Below are positions 18,227-27,689 of a stretch of 64,000 bases of DNA, piece by piece. Under the pieces are notes generated by a model. The model did not search any database. It had not been told where the DNA came from and saw only the letters and a program-made list of their open reading frames with translations. Within the stretch, counting starts at the first letter, position 1, and each line of letters starts with the position of its first letter. Made by a program: the position numbers and the translations under genes. This DNA comes from Vicinamibacterales bacterium (GTDB lineage Bacteria > Acidobacteriota > Vicinamibacteria > Vicinamibacterales > 2-12-FULL-66-21): NCBI GenBank assembly GCA_036496585.1, contig DASXLB010000005.1, forward strand, positions 42,361 to 106,360, read 5' to 3'.

Positions 18227-19254
18227 CCCGGTACCGCGGCCGCCGCGCGTTCTCGATCGAAAACGGCACGCTGCGGGTCACGGTGCTCGCGGAGGGCGGC
18301 CACATCGCTGAGATCTGCGATCTGGCAACGGGCGTCAACCCGCTGTGGACGCCGCACTGGCCGTCGATCGAGCCGTCCGAGTACGACGCCGCGCGGCACC
18401 CTGAGTACGGCGGCGGCGCCGACGCGTCGCTCCTCGCCGGCATCATGGGGCACAACCTGTGTCTCGACGTGTTTGGCGGTCCTTCGGCCGCGGAGGCCGC
18501 CGCGGGGCTGCCTGCGCACGGCGAAGCCAGCGTGGCCCGCTGGGAGATCGACGCCGCCGCCGACGCGATCGCCATGACGACGGTGCTGCCGTCCGCCGGA
18601 CTGCGCGTCGCCCGCCGGATCCGGATCGACGGACGGACGGTGCAGATCCGCGAGCGCCTCGAAAATGCCAGCCGCATCGATCGCCCGATCGGATGGACCC
18701 AGCACGTGACGCTCGGTCCACCGTTCCTCGAGCCCGCCGTCACGCGATTCGACGTAACGGCCGATCGCTCCCTCGTCTTCCCGGGTCCATTCGGGCCCGC
18801 CGACTATCTGCAGCCGGGCGCGGAGTTCGCGTGGCCGGATGCGCCGAAGCATGAGGGAGGCGCTGCCGATCTCGGCACCTACACCAGTGCCCGTTGCTCG
18901 AGCGCGTATACGGCCCATCGGCTCGATCCCGAACGCGAGACCGCATGGTTCATCGCGTTCTCGCCGCGGCTGCGGCTCGCGTTCGGGTACATCTGGCGGC
19001 GCACCGATTTCCCGTGGCTCGGAATGTGGGAAGAGAACCGCTCGCGGACCGCCGCGCCGTGGAACGGCCAGGCGATCACCTGCGGCCTCGAGTTCGGCGT
19101 GTCGCCGCTGCCTGAGACTCGGCAGCAGATGATCGAGCGTGGTCCGACCTTCGGCACGCCGGGCTGTCGATGGATCCAGGCGGGACAGGCGGTCGAGGTC
19201 GAATACCGCGCGGTGCTGCGGCCGGCGGCCACTCTGCCGGCGTCACTCGAATGA
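18223..19254 (+). CDS. Galactose-mutarotase-fold protein, function unknown
   Basis: 343 residues from GTG 18223, which overlaps the upstream stop. No signal peptide. The pattern of short strands ('AFSIENGTLRVTVLAEGGHIAEIC' split here, 'IGWTQHVTLGPPFLEP', 'RLAFGYIWRRTDFPWLGMWEEN') resembles the aldose-1-epimerase-like superfamily, including the His/Glu-rich strands. The substrate cannot be predicted. Coupled to the YVTN lipoprotein gene. Confidence 0.75.
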   Translation: MTRYRGRRAFSIENGTLRVTVLAEGGHIAEICDLATGVNPLWTPHWPSIEPSEYDAARHPEYGGGADASLLAGIMGHNLCLDVFGGPSAAEAAAGLPAHGEASVARWEIDAAADAIAMTTVLPSAGLRVARRIRIDGRTVQIRERLENASRIDRPIGWTQHVTLGPPFLEPAVTRFDVTADRSLVFPGPFGPADYLQPGAEFAWPDAPKHEGGAADLGTYTSARCSSAYTAHRLDPERETAWFIAFSPRLRLAFGYIWRRTDFPWLGMWEENRSRTAAPWNGQAITCGLEFGVSPLPETRQQMIERGPTFGTPGCRWIQAGQAVEVEYRAVLRPAATLPASLE

Positions 19255-19283
19255 TAGAATCGGCCTCAGAGAGGTCCTCATCC

Positions 19284-19787
19284 ATGAAGATGTTTTCGCT
19301 CGTGTGTGTGCTCGCGCTCGCGGCGGCGCCCCTGGCCGCCGCTCAGGATATGAAGGCTCCGGCCAAGAAGGCGGCGGCCGCGACGAAGGCGGGGTCCGCC
19401 ACCGGCGGCCGGACCGTGGAGATCACCGGCTCCGAGACGATGAAGTATTCGGTGACCGAGATCACCGCCAAGCCTGGCGAGAAACTTCACATCGTGCTGA
19501 AGGCGCTCGGCAGCATGCCGAAGATCGCGATGGCCCACAACTTCGTGCTGTTGAAGGCGGGCGTCAGCGGCCAGGATGTCGCCACCGCCGCGTTCAACGC
19601 GCGCGCGACCGATTTCATCCCGCCGGACATGAAGGACAAGATCCTCGTGCACACGGGCCTCGTCGGCGGCGGCGAGACGGGCGAGATCAGCTTCACCGCG
19701 CCGGCCAAGCCGGGCACCTACACCTTCCTCTGCACGTTCCCTGGGCACTTCTCGCAGGGAATGACGGGGACGCTGACGGTCAAGTAG
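19284..19787 (+). CDS. Azurin-like type-1 copper protein (cupredoxin)
   Basis: 167 residues. Signal peptide (cleavage near Ala20), a Lys/Ala-rich linker (24-40), then a cupredoxin domain with all four type-1 copper ligands in azurin order: His85 (MAHNFVLL), Cys150, His155 and Met160 (CTFPGHFSQGM). It is a periplasmic electron carrier. A TAGAAT -10 (19255-19260) and a GAGAGG Shine-Dalgarno support ATG 19284. A strong terminator follows. It is the last of a series of exported redox genes and could accept electrons from the upstream cytochromes; this is inference. Confidence 0.92.
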   Translation: MKMFSLVCVLALAAAPLAAAQDMKAPAKKAAAATKAGSATGGRTVEITGSETMKYSVTEITAKPGEKLHIVLKALGSMPKIAMAHNFVLLKAGVSGQDVATAAFNARATDFIPPDMKDKILVHTGLVGGGETGEISFTAPAKPGTYTFLCTFPGHFSQGMTGTLTVK

Positions 19788-19822
19788 GTACCGACAGGGA
19801 CCCGAGCCGAGGGGACACATCA

Positions 19823-19864
19823 GGGGAGCCCGCCCGGGCTATTGAACGGGCGGCTCCCTTTTTT
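19823..19864 (+). terminator. Rho-independent terminator after the cupredoxin gene
   Basis: Stem GGGAGCCCGCCCG with CGGGCGGCTCCC (one bulged base) followed by six Ts. Placed between the converging cupredoxin and phosphofructokinase genes. Confidence 0.92.
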
Positions 19865-19878
19865 GTTGGGGCGACGGG

Positions 19879-21177
19879 CTAGTTGGGTGCCGTCGCGAGC
19901 GCGGCCGGATCGGCCGGCACACGTGGCTCGTCGGCGGTCAGGTAGGCGTAGCGTTCGCGAAACGCCTCGGGGGTGCAGTGCGCGATGGCCGCCAGCTTCG
20001 CCAGATCGTGGCTATCCTCGAAGTCCTCGCGCTGCAGCCGGATCATGTAGCGGCGCGCGATTGCGTAGCGCGCCGAGCTGACGACCACCGAACGCACGCG
20101 CGTTCGTCCTGTTTCCGGGTCGAGCATCGAGTCGAACGGGATGGGCACGAACTGGCCGCCCTGGATCGACACCATCGCCGAGCTGCCGCCCGAGAGCAGA
20201 TAGCTCGCGGCCGAGTAGCCCAGGTCGCGCGTGTATTCCATGTCGAACGGAATCGGATCGGCGCAGCGCAGTTCGTAGCCGATGTTCTTGGCCGAGATCG
20301 TCGTCTTGATCTCGTGCTCGCGCAGCCGCTTGCTCACTTCCGCTTTCAGGATGTCGCCGAGGCTGACCTCGTCGAGCCGGATGTGGCCGTGCGCGTCGCG
20401 CTCGACGTCCTTCAGCTCGGCGAGATCTTCGGGCCGCAGGCTGAGAACGACGCCCTCGGCGATGACCGCGACGCCGTCGCGTCGCCCGTAGCTGAGGCGC
20501 TTGATGATCGCCCCGGTCAGCGTGTCCACCACGGTGGCGAGCGGGGTCGGCGCCTTGAACTCTTCGCCGATGAGCGTGACGGTGGCGCCGGCCGACTTGC
20601 CGATCCCGAGCGCCAGGTGCCCGGCCTTGCGTCCCATCGCCACCACGAAATACCAGCGCGACGTCGTCTTGGCGTCGACCATCAGGTTCTTGAGGACGTC
20701 GACGCCGTAGTGGCGCGCTGTCTGGTAGCCGAAGGTGTCGATGTGAGCCGGCAGATCGAGGTCGTTGTCGATCGTCTTCGGCACGTGCACGACGCGCAGG
20801 GCGCCGGCGGCGTGCTTCTCGAGGCGCATCGCCGAGAACGCCGTGTCGTCGCCGCCGATCGTGATCAGCCCCGTCACATTGAGGCGCAGCAGCGAGTTCA
20901 CCGTCAGGTCGAGCAGGCGCGTGTCCTTGGTCGGATTGGCGCGCGCGATACCCAGCGTCGAGCCGCCGCGGAAGTGGATGCGGCTGACCGCGTCGATGGT
21001 CAGCGGGGTGACGTGGTCGACGTCTCCCTGCATGAGCCACTCGAAGCCGTCGCGAATGCCGACCACGTCGACGCCCTGCAGGCGCGCGCGAATGGTGGCG
21101 GCGGCGATCACGCTGTTGATGCCGGGGGCGGGGCCGCCGCCGACGAGGATGGCAAGACGCTGATGCTGTTCTGTCAT
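19879..21177 (-). CDS. pfp: 6-phosphofructokinase, predicted pyrophosphate-dependent
   Basis: 432 residues from ATG 21177, chosen because LAILVGGGPAPGINSVI follows directly; the longer frame to 21291 adds a non-conserved tail. It phosphorylates fructose 6-phosphate. Two positions decide the phosphoryl donor: GGDDT (Asp where ATP enzymes have Gly) and PKTIDND (Lys where ATP enzymes have Gly). Both are the known signature of the PPi-dependent enzyme. MGRKAGHLALG binds fructose phosphate. PPi-PFK works reversibly in glycolysis and gluconeogenesis. Confidence 0.88.
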   Translation of the reverse strand: MTEQHQRLAILVGGGPAPGINSVIAAATIRARLQGVDVVGIRDGFEWLMQGDVDHVTPLTIDAVSRIHFRGGSTLGIARANPTKDTRLLDLTVNSLLRLNVTGLITIGGDDTAFSAMRLEKHAAGALRVVHVPKTIDNDLDLPAHIDTFGYQTARHYGVDVLKNLMVDAKTTSRWYFVVAMGRKAGHLALGIGKSAGATVTLIGEEFKAPTPLATVVDTLTGAIIKRLSYGRRDGVAVIAEGVVLSLRPEDLAELKDVERDAHGHIRLDEVSLGDILKAEVSKRLREHEIKTTISAKNIGYELRCADPIPFDMEYTRDLGYSAASYLLSGGSSAMVSIQGGQFVPIPFDSMLDPETGRTRVRSVVVSSARYAIARRYMIRLQREDFEDSHDLAKLAAIAHCTPEAFRERYAYLTADEPRVPADPAALATAPN

Positions 21178-21220
21178 GGGAGCAATGAAATCGATTGCAG
21201 AAAAAAAGATGCTAACACAC

Positions 21221-21595
21221 TCACGACCACCAGTCGTAGAGCCAGCGCACGCCCGCGATCGACCCCAGCATCGCCGCCAGCATCCCGGCAAACGTCAGCG
21301 ACCGCGCCAGCTCGCGGCGCCGCCGTTCCAGCCATACCGCCGCGAACGGCGCGAGGATCACGCAGCCGACCAGCGCCCGCATCGCCGCCGTGTGCCAGGC
21401 GGTGCCCTCCAGACAGGCATCGGCCCGATCCCGAAAGGACTGGCGCAGCGTACGGTCCCGAGCGTCGGCGCCGGCCGCGATCCATTTCGCGGTCGGCATC
21501 CGGCACGCCTCCCGCCCGGCTCCTTCGACGACGGTGAAGACGATCAGCCAGGCAAGGTAGCCGACGACGAGCAGGCGCCAGCGATCCGGCAACAT
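21221..21595 (-). CDS. Small membrane protein, unknown
   Basis: 124 residues with three hydrophobic segments (about 7-25, 71-90 and 101-120) and a charged loop with two Cys (32 and 61) between the first two. No family recognised. It lies between the phosphofructokinase and acyl-CoA synthetase genes on the same strand; the 43-bp gap to the PFK start contains no obvious terminator. Could be an ordinary inner-membrane hypothetical. Confidence 0.6.
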   Translation of the reverse strand: MLPDRWRLLVVGYLAWLIVFTVVEGAGREACRMPTAKWIAAGADARDRTLRQSFRDRADACLEGTAWHTAAMRALVGCVILAPFAAVWLERRRRELARSLTFAGMLAAMLGSIAGVRWLYDWWS

Positions 21596-21668
21596 CCCAC
21601 CCGCGGTTGTAGCGTACGCACTTGACGCGGCGCAAGCAGCAGCGCAGCACCAATCCCTGGCGCCGGGC

Positions 21669-23492
21669 CTACTCGCGATACATCGCGTCGATCTCCGCCG
21701 ACCAGTTCTGCTCCACGCTCTTCCGCTTCACCTTCATCGTCGGCGTCAGCTCACCGTCGGCGATCGTGAACTCGCGCGGCAGCAGCCTGAACTTCTTGAT
21801 CGTCTCGAACTGCGCCAGATCGCGGTTGACGCCGGCGATGATTTCCCCGTAGAGCGCGACGACGTCGTCGCGATGCACCAGCGCGTCGTGATCCCCTGAT
21901 GGACGGCCAAGCTCCTTCAGCCGCCGCTCGAGCGCCGCGAATGCGGGGACGATGAGCGCCGAGATGAAGCGGCGGCGATCGCCGAGCACGACGGCTTCAC
22001 CGACGAGCGGGCTGCGCTGGAGCGTCGCCTCGATGGGCTGCGGCGCGACCTTCTTGCCACCGGACGTCACAAGCAGATCCTTCTTGCGATCGGTGATCGT
22101 CAGGTAGCCGTCGGCGTCGAGTGTGCCGATGTCGCCCGTGGAGAACCAGCCGTCGCGAACGGCCGCAGCGGTTTCGTCCGACCGGTTGTAGTAGCCCTGC
22201 ATCACGTTGGGACCGCGGACGAGGATCTCGCCGTCGCCGCCGATGCGCACGTCGACGCCCTGCACGGCCTTCCCCACCGTGCCGAGCCGCGGCGCGTCGA
22301 GCGGATTGGCCGACACGATCGCCGACGTCTCGGTCAGGCCGTAGCCTTCCGTGATCGGCAGGCCAACGCCCGCGAAGAACTCGGCGACATTCAGCGGCAG
22401 CGGTGCGCTGCCAGACGCGAGCACCCGCAGGCGGCCGCCGACGCCGTCACGGATCTTCGAGAAGACGAGCCGATCGGCAATCTTGGTCTCCAGCGCGAGC
22501 ACCGGCGAGGCCGCGCGCCCCTGCGCCAGGGCCCGGCCGTTCGCGACCGCGACGTTCACGCCCCAGTGGAAGAGCGTGCGCCGCGGCTGCGGCAGCGCCT
22601 GCCCTTTCTCCAGAATCCGCGCCTGGAACTTCTCGTAGACTCGCGGCACGCCGGTCATGACCGTCGGCCGTACGATCGTCATATCGCGCCCGATCGTGTC
22701 CATCGACTCCGCAAACACGATCGTCACGCCATAGGCGAGGTAGATGTACGAGACGAGGCGCTCGAACGCGTGGCTGAGCGGCAGGTAGCTCAGCGAGACG
22801 TCCTGCTCGTCAACGGGCACGGCCGCATGTGCGGCCGCGAGGTTCGAGACGAGATTGGCATGCGACAGCATCGCCCCCTTCGGGTCGCCGGTCGTGCCCG
22901 ACGTGTAGATGATGGTCGCGAGGTCGGCGGCGCGGACGGTCTTCGCCTGATCGCGGAACTCGCGCGCAATGCCCCAGCCCGCCATGATCCGCGCATGCCC
23001 GCGTTCGGCCACCTCATCGAGCGACAGGACCGACGACGAAGCATGCGGCGCGCCGGCGAACGTCGCCATCGTCTCGAGCGACGGCAGCTCGTGCCGTACC
23101 GCCTTCAGCTTCTCGAGCTGCTCGGCCATCGACACGAACGCCAGCCTCGCCCCCGCGTCCTTGGCGATGTAGCAGGCCTGCTGAGCGGTGAGGGTCGGAT
23201 AGATCGGCACGGTCACCGCGCCAAGCGTGAGGATCGCCAGGTCGGCCACCAGCCATTCGGGGCGGCTCTCCGACACGATCGCGACGCGATCGCCCCGCCC
23301 GACGCCAAGCGACGCGAGTCCGAGCGCGACGTCGCGGACGCGATCGAACCAGTCGCGCGTCGACTGTCCGGCGACGACGGCGTCACGCACCTGACCGACG
23401 AGCAGCGGCTTGGGGTAACGCCCGAGCACGTGGAACGGCAGATCGGCGAGCGTCTGCAGATCGGCCCGAGGCTCCTGACCGGCGTCCTCCAT
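21669..23492 (-). CDS. Long-chain acyl-CoA synthetase (AMP-forming)
   Basis: 607 residues. ANL-superfamily motifs in order: P-loop-like IIYTSGTTGDPKGAMLSH, 'YLPLSHAFER', 'GYGLTETSAIV', 'GWFSTGDIG' and 'ITDRKKDLLVTSGGKKVAPQPIE'. This is the eukaryote-like/FadD15 type. It activates long-chain fatty acids to acyl-CoA via acyl-AMP. ATG 23492 overlaps the stop of the upstream dehydrogenase gene (ATGA on the minus strand), so the two are translationally coupled. An in-frame TTG one codon earlier is a less likely start. Confidence 0.93.
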   Translation of the reverse strand: MEDAGQEPRADLQTLADLPFHVLGRYPKPLLVGQVRDAVVAGQSTRDWFDRVRDVALGLASLGVGRGDRVAIVSESRPEWLVADLAILTLGAVTVPIYPTLTAQQACYIAKDAGARLAFVSMAEQLEKLKAVRHELPSLETMATFAGAPHASSSVLSLDEVAERGHARIMAGWGIAREFRDQAKTVRAADLATIIYTSGTTGDPKGAMLSHANLVSNLAAAHAAVPVDEQDVSLSYLPLSHAFERLVSYIYLAYGVTIVFAESMDTIGRDMTIVRPTVMTGVPRVYEKFQARILEKGQALPQPRRTLFHWGVNVAVANGRALAQGRAASPVLALETKIADRLVFSKIRDGVGGRLRVLASGSAPLPLNVAEFFAGVGLPITEGYGLTETSAIVSANPLDAPRLGTVGKAVQGVDVRIGGDGEILVRGPNVMQGYYNRSDETAAAVRDGWFSTGDIGTLDADGYLTITDRKKDLLVTSGGKKVAPQPIEATLQRSPLVGEAVVLGDRRRFISALIVPAFAALERRLKELGRPSGDHDALVHRDDVVALYGEIIAGVNRDLAQFETIKKFRLLPREFTIADGELTPTMKVKRKSVEQNWSAEIDAMYRE

Positions 23493-24469
23493 CAATACCC
23501 CGCGCGCTTGTCGACCGGGTTCAGCAACGGCTGTCCCTCGGCGAACCGACGGAGGTTCTCGGCGAACATCGCCGTCGCCGCCGGCCAGTACCCGGCGAAG
23601 TGACCTGACACGTGAGGGGTGAGCAGGGCGTGCGGGCTGTCCCAGAGCGGACTGTCGGACGCCAGCGGCTCATGCTCGAAGACGTCGAGAGCCGCGCGGA
23701 TGCGTCCGCGCCTCAGCTCCCGCGCGAGCGCCGCTTCGTCGACCAGCTTGCCTCGGCTGACGTTGACCAGCACCGCACCGTCGCGCATCAGGCCCAGCTC
23801 GCGCTCGCCGAGCAGGTGCTGTGTCTCGGCGGTCTGCGGGGCGGCGATCACGATCACGTCGGCGCGCGGCAGCTCATCGTCCAAGGCCTGCGGCGGGCGG
23901 AGCACGCCCACGCATGGGACCGGCCGTCCGGCCTGGCGGCGGATGCCGACGACCTCCGCGCCAAAGCCGGAGACGAGCGACGCCACCGCGCTGCCAATCG
24001 ACCCCACCCCGACGATCAGTACGCGGCAGTCACGCAGCAGCCGCGGCGGCGACGCCGCGTGATATTCCTCCTGCGCCCATACGTGCTCCTGCTGCCGTCG
24101 CCAGGCGAGCGGCAGATCGCGCAGGAGCGCCAACGTCACCGCGATCACCTGCTCGGCAATCGGGACCGAGGCGATGCCGCGCGAATTCGTCAACTGGATC
24201 GCCGACTCGACCATCGCCGGAAACAGCATGTTGCCGACCCCGGCGGCCGGGCTGTGCACCCAGCGCAGACCGGGCGCCGCGGCGATCTGTTCCGGACGCA
24301 GCCGGGCGCCGAACACGACGTCCGTGCCGGCGATGTGCGCCAGCGCCTCGGTGTCATCTCGTACGTGTACGAGCGTGTGCCCGGGAAACTCGTCCCGCAG
24401 CGCCGCCACCTGCGCGTCAGGGATGCACCACGCGGCAAACGGACTGTAGATGGCGACGAGTATCTGCAC
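23492..24469 (-). CDS. D-2-hydroxyacid dehydrogenase (NAD-binding)
   Basis: 325 residues from GTG 24469. Rossmann motif GVGSIGSAVASLVSGFG, 'NVSRGKLVDEAALARELRRG' and 'HALLTPHVSGHFAGY' are typical of the family; the catalytic Arg lies in the NVSRG context, Glu in DVFEHEPL and His in TPHVSG. It reduces a 2-oxoacid with NAD(P)H; substrate unknown. Coupled to the acyl-CoA synthetase gene downstream and 17 bp from moaC upstream. Confidence 0.88.
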   Translation of the reverse strand: MQILVAIYSPFAAWCIPDAQVAALRDEFPGHTLVHVRDDTEALAHIAGTDVVFGARLRPEQIAAAPGLRWVHSPAAGVGNMLFPAMVESAIQLTNSRGIASVPIAEQVIAVTLALLRDLPLAWRRQQEHVWAQEEYHAASPPRLLRDCRVLIVGVGSIGSAVASLVSGFGAEVVGIRRQAGRPVPCVGVLRPPQALDDELPRADVIVIAAPQTAETQHLLGERELGLMRDGAVLVNVSRGKLVDEAALARELRRGRIRAALDVFEHEPLASDSPLWDSPHALLTPHVSGHFAGYWPAATAMFAENLRRFAEGQPLLNPVDKRAGY

Positions 24470-24486
24470 GGCTCTCCGCTGCCGGC

Positions 24487-24963
24487 CTACTTGGTTTTCG
24501 TGATCAGGCGGACGTCGCCGATCACCATCTCCCGGTCGACCGCCTTCACCATGTCGTAGATCGTCAGCGCCGCCACCGCCACCGCGGTCAGCGCTTCCAT
24601 CTCGACGCCGGTCGGCCCCACCGTACGAGCGGTCGCTTCGATCGTGTAGCCGTCGCGCACGGGGATCAGCTGTACGTCGGCATGGGTCAGCGCGATCGGG
24701 TGGCAGAGCGGAATCAGCGCCGCGGTCTGCTTGGCGGCCATGATCCCGGCGAGGCGCGCTGTCTGCAGCGGGTCCCCCTTCTTATTCGTGCCGGTCCGGA
24801 CCTGCCGGAGCGCTTCGGCCGACATGTGGATGTGCCCGCGCGCGACGGCTTCGCGCGGCGTCGCCGCCTTGTGGCCGACGTCCACCATGCGGATCCGCCC
24901 CGCCGCGTCGACATGGGACAGCCGCCGGCTGCCGCCTGCCGGTTTTCGGCGTTGATCACTCAC
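24487..24963 (-). CDS. moaC: Cyclic pyranopterin monophosphate synthase MoaC
   Basis: 158 residues, the usual length. Conserved segments LSHVDAAGRIRMVDVGHK, 'GIMAAKQTAALIPLCHPI' and 'GVEMEALTAVAVAALTIYDM..KA' including the catalytic Lys/Asp region. Converts the MoaA product to cyclic pyranopterin monophosphate in molybdenum-cofactor synthesis. It overlaps rex by 8 bp, an arrangement that suggests joint transcription; no other moa gene is in the window. Confidence 0.95.
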   Translation of the reverse strand: MSDQRRKPAGGSRRLSHVDAAGRIRMVDVGHKAATPREAVARGHIHMSAEALRQVRTGTNKKGDPLQTARLAGIMAAKQTAALIPLCHPIALTHADVQLIPVRDGYTIEATARTVGPTGVEMEALTAVAVAALTIYDMVKAVDREMVIGDVRLITKTK

Positions 24964-25639
24964 CGTTGTCTCCTTGCACGAGGAAGAACGACAGGCTCTC
25001 GAGCGAAACGGTCAGGTCCATGTTCTTCAGCTTCACGCCGCGCGGCACGCGATAGGCGCCGGGCGAGAAGTTGAGGATCGCCTTGATCCCGGCCGCCACG
25101 ACGGCGTGCACGGCCCCCGGTGCTGCCGGGGCAGGCACGGCGATCACAGCGATGCCGATGTTCTCGCGGCGCACCACCTTCTTCAAGTCCCGGATGTCGT
25201 GGATCACGACGCCGCCGCGCGAGCGGCGCGCGATCTTCTCTTTCGCCGTGTCGAACAGGGCCACGATCTCGAACCCGTCGTCGAGGAACCCCGGATAGTC
25301 GGCCAGCGCCAGGCCGAGATTACCCGCGCCGACGATGCCGACGCGGACGCCGCGGTCGAGGCCGAGGATCTGGCGCAGATGGCGCCGCAGTTCCTTGACG
25401 TAGTAACCGATGCCGCGCACGCCGAACTCGCCGAAGTAGGCCAGATCCTTGCGGATTTGTGCGGCATTGAGATGGAACTGCTCGGCGAGGGATTGCGACG
25501 AGATCGTCCGCACGCCTGCCGCGTCGAGCGCGCTCAGGCAGCGGAGATAAACCGACAGGCGATTCGTCGTCAACTCGGAAACCGGTTCCGCCACCCCTTT
25601 CTGGCGCGTTTCCTCCTCGAGCTTGTTCTCGCGCGTCAC
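24956..25639 (-). CDS. rex: Redox-sensing transcriptional repressor Rex
   Basis: 227 residues. N-terminal winged helix (RLSVYLRCLSALDAAGV, 'FHLNAAQIRKDLAYFGEFG'), then a Rossmann domain 'VGIVGAGNLGLALADYPGF' and the C-terminal 'NFSPGAYRVPRGVKLKNMDL'. Rex senses NADH/NAD+ and represses anaerobic or fermentative genes. I saw no obvious Rex operator (TTGTGA-N6-TCACAA) in the adjacent gaps. Confidence 0.95.
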   Translation of the reverse strand: MTRENKLEEETRQKGVAEPVSELTTNRLSVYLRCLSALDAAGVRTISSQSLAEQFHLNAAQIRKDLAYFGEFGVRGIGYYVKELRRHLRQILGLDRGVRVGIVGAGNLGLALADYPGFLDDGFEIVALFDTAKEKIARRSRGGVVIHDIRDLKKVVRRENIGIAVIAVPAPAAPGAVHAVVAAGIKAILNFSPGAYRVPRGVKLKNMDLTVSLESLSFFLVQGDNGE

Positions 25640-25715
25640 AAGGCGAGTATACGTGCGGAGATTGAGGCGGGGCGCCCGGCCTCCCGTCTCCTCCTCGGAG
25701 TAATATCACCGCCAT

Positions 25716-27662
25716 ATGGCCCAGACGACGCCTCAACCAGATCGCCCCCCGTTTCAGCCGTTCGTCCCCGCTCACCAGTCACCCGCCGAGTTCACTGTCA
25801 AGGCGGTCGTCCTGGGCGTCTTCTTCGGCCTGATCTTCGGGGCCTCGACGGTATACCTGGGCCTGCGTGCCGGACTGACGGTCAGCGCCTCGATTCCGAT
25901 CGCGGTCCTGGCGATTTCGGTGCTGAAGAAGATCGGCGGCTCGACGATTCTCGAGAACAACATTGTCCAGACGATCGGCTCGGCTGGTGAATCAATCGCC
26001 GGCGGCGTCGTGTTCACGATTCCGGCGCTGATCTTCCTGACTCCCAACGGCCCCGGCTTTTTCAGTTATTTCCAGATCCTGATGCTCGCCTTCGCTGGCG
26101 GCATTCTCGGCGTGCTGATGATGGTGCCGCTGCGGCGGGCGCTGATCGTGAAAGAGCACGGCGTCCTCCCCTATCCGGAAGGGGCGGCATGTGCCGACGT
26201 CCTGATCGCCGGCGAGCGCGGCGGCGCCCTGGCCAGGACGGTGTTCAGCGGACTGGGCATCGGCGCGCTGTGGAAATCGCTGTCCTGGATCTTTCAGATC
26301 TTCACGACGGCGGTCGGTTACTCGATGGCACGGACCAGCTTTTTCCCCAACGCGACGCTCAACGTCGACATCTCTCCCGAGTACATGGGCGTCGGCTACG
26401 TGATCGGGCCGCGGATCGCCGGCGTGATGTTCGCGGGTGGCGTGCTCTCGTGGCTGGTGCTGCTGCCGCTGCTGACGATTCTCGGCAACTACATGACGGT
26501 GCCGTTCCCGCCCGTGCCGGCGAGCGGCAAGATGATCAGCGAGATGTCGGCGCAGCAGTTGTGGAGCGCCTACATCCGTTACACCGGCGCCGGCGCGGTG
26601 CTCGCCTCCGGACTGATCACGCTCGCCCGCACCATCCCGACGATCATCTCGTCATTCCGCGACAGCGTGAAGGACTTCGGCGGCGGCAAAGCGGCGGCCG
26701 TCAAGACGCGGACCGAACGCGACCTCCCGATGACCGTCGTCCTGGTCGGCTCGCTGGCGCTGGCGGTCTTCCTCGCCCTCGCGCCGAAGATGCCGACGCA
26801 GGGCAACTTCCTCGCCGCGATCCTGGTCGTCATCTTCGGCTTCTTCTTCGTGACGGTGTCGTCGCGCATCACCGGCCTGATCGGCTCGTCGTCGAACCCG
26901 ATTTCGGGCATGACGATCGCTACGCTGATCCTGACCTGCACGATCTTCGTGGCGCTCGGCTGGACGGGCGACTACTACGCGCCGGTCGCGCTCTGCGTCG
27001 GCGCGGTCATCTGCATCGCCGCCGCGCAGGCCGGCGGCACCTCACAGGATCTCAAGACCGGCTACATCGTGGGCGCGACGCCCCTCTATCAGCAGATCGG
27101 GCTGCTCATCGGCGTCGTCACCTCGGCGCTGGTAATCGGACTGACGACGCTCTATCTGCACAACGTGATGACGATCGGATCGCAGGCCCTGCCGGCGCCG
27201 CAGGCGACGCTGATGGCGACGATCATCAAGGGCCTGCTGAGCCGCAACCTCCCCTGGGGCCTGGTGCTGGTCGGCGTGTTCATCTCGATCACGCTCGAGC
27301 TGTGCGGCATCCACTCGCTGTCCTTTGCCGTCGGCTCCTATCTGCCGATCGCCACGACCGCGCCGATCTTCGCCGGCGGCATCGTCCGCTGGTTCGTCGA
27401 GCGGAGGACCGGCCACGCGGAGGAGTCGGAGGTCGGATCGGGCACGCTCTTCAGCTCGGGCCTGATTGCCGGCGGTTCGCTCGCCGGGATCCTCTACGCG
27501 ATCCTGTTCGGCCGCCATATCATCAGTGCCGCCGACGACGGCGGGACGCTCGGCTTGATTCCGTCGGTGCACAACGGCACGATGGGGATCGTGGCCGGGG
27601 CGGTCCTCTTCGCCGCGCTCGCCGGAGTGCTGGCGCGCGCCGCGCAGAAGAAGATGGGATGA
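25716..27662 (+). CDS. OPT family oligopeptide transporter
   Basis: 648 residues, about 15 hydrophobic segments. Opens with 'EFTVKAVVLGVFFGLIFG' and 'STVYLGLRAGLTVSASIPI', and contains 'EGAACADVLIAGE', 'NPISGMTIATLIL' and 'QDLKTGYIVGATP', all typical of bacterial OPT proteins (peptide or metal-chelate symport). ATG 25716 is preceded by TAATAT at 25701-25706, too close for an ordinary leader, so translation may start near the transcript end. Confidence 0.93.
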   Translation: MAQTTPQPDRPPFQPFVPAHQSPAEFTVKAVVLGVFFGLIFGASTVYLGLRAGLTVSASIPIAVLAISVLKKIGGSTILENNIVQTIGSAGESIAGGVVFTIPALIFLTPNGPGFFSYFQILMLAFAGGILGVLMMVPLRRALIVKEHGVLPYPEGAACADVLIAGERGGALARTVFSGLGIGALWKSLSWIFQIFTTAVGYSMARTSFFPNATLNVDISPEYMGVGYVIGPRIAGVMFAGGVLSWLVLLPLLTILGNYMTVPFPPVPASGKMISEMSAQQLWSAYIRYTGAGAVLASGLITLARTIPTIISSFRDSVKDFGGGKAAAVKTRTERDLPMTVVLVGSLALAVFLALAPKMPTQGNFLAAILVVIFGFFFVTVSSRITGLIGSSSNPISGMTIATLILTCTIFVALGWTGDYYAPVALCVGAVICIAAAQAGGTSQDLKTGYIVGATPLYQQIGLLIGVVTSALVIGLTTLYLHNVMTIGSQALPAPQATLMATIIKGLLSRNLPWGLVLVGVFISITLELCGIHSLSFAVGSYLPIATTAPIFAGGIVRWFVERRTGHAEESEVGSGTLFSSGLIAGGSLAGILYAILFGRHIISAADDGGTLGLIPSVHNGTMGIVAGAVLFAALAGVLARAAQKKMG

Positions 27663-27689
27663 GGGGAAGGCGCGCGGGGTACTGAGCGG

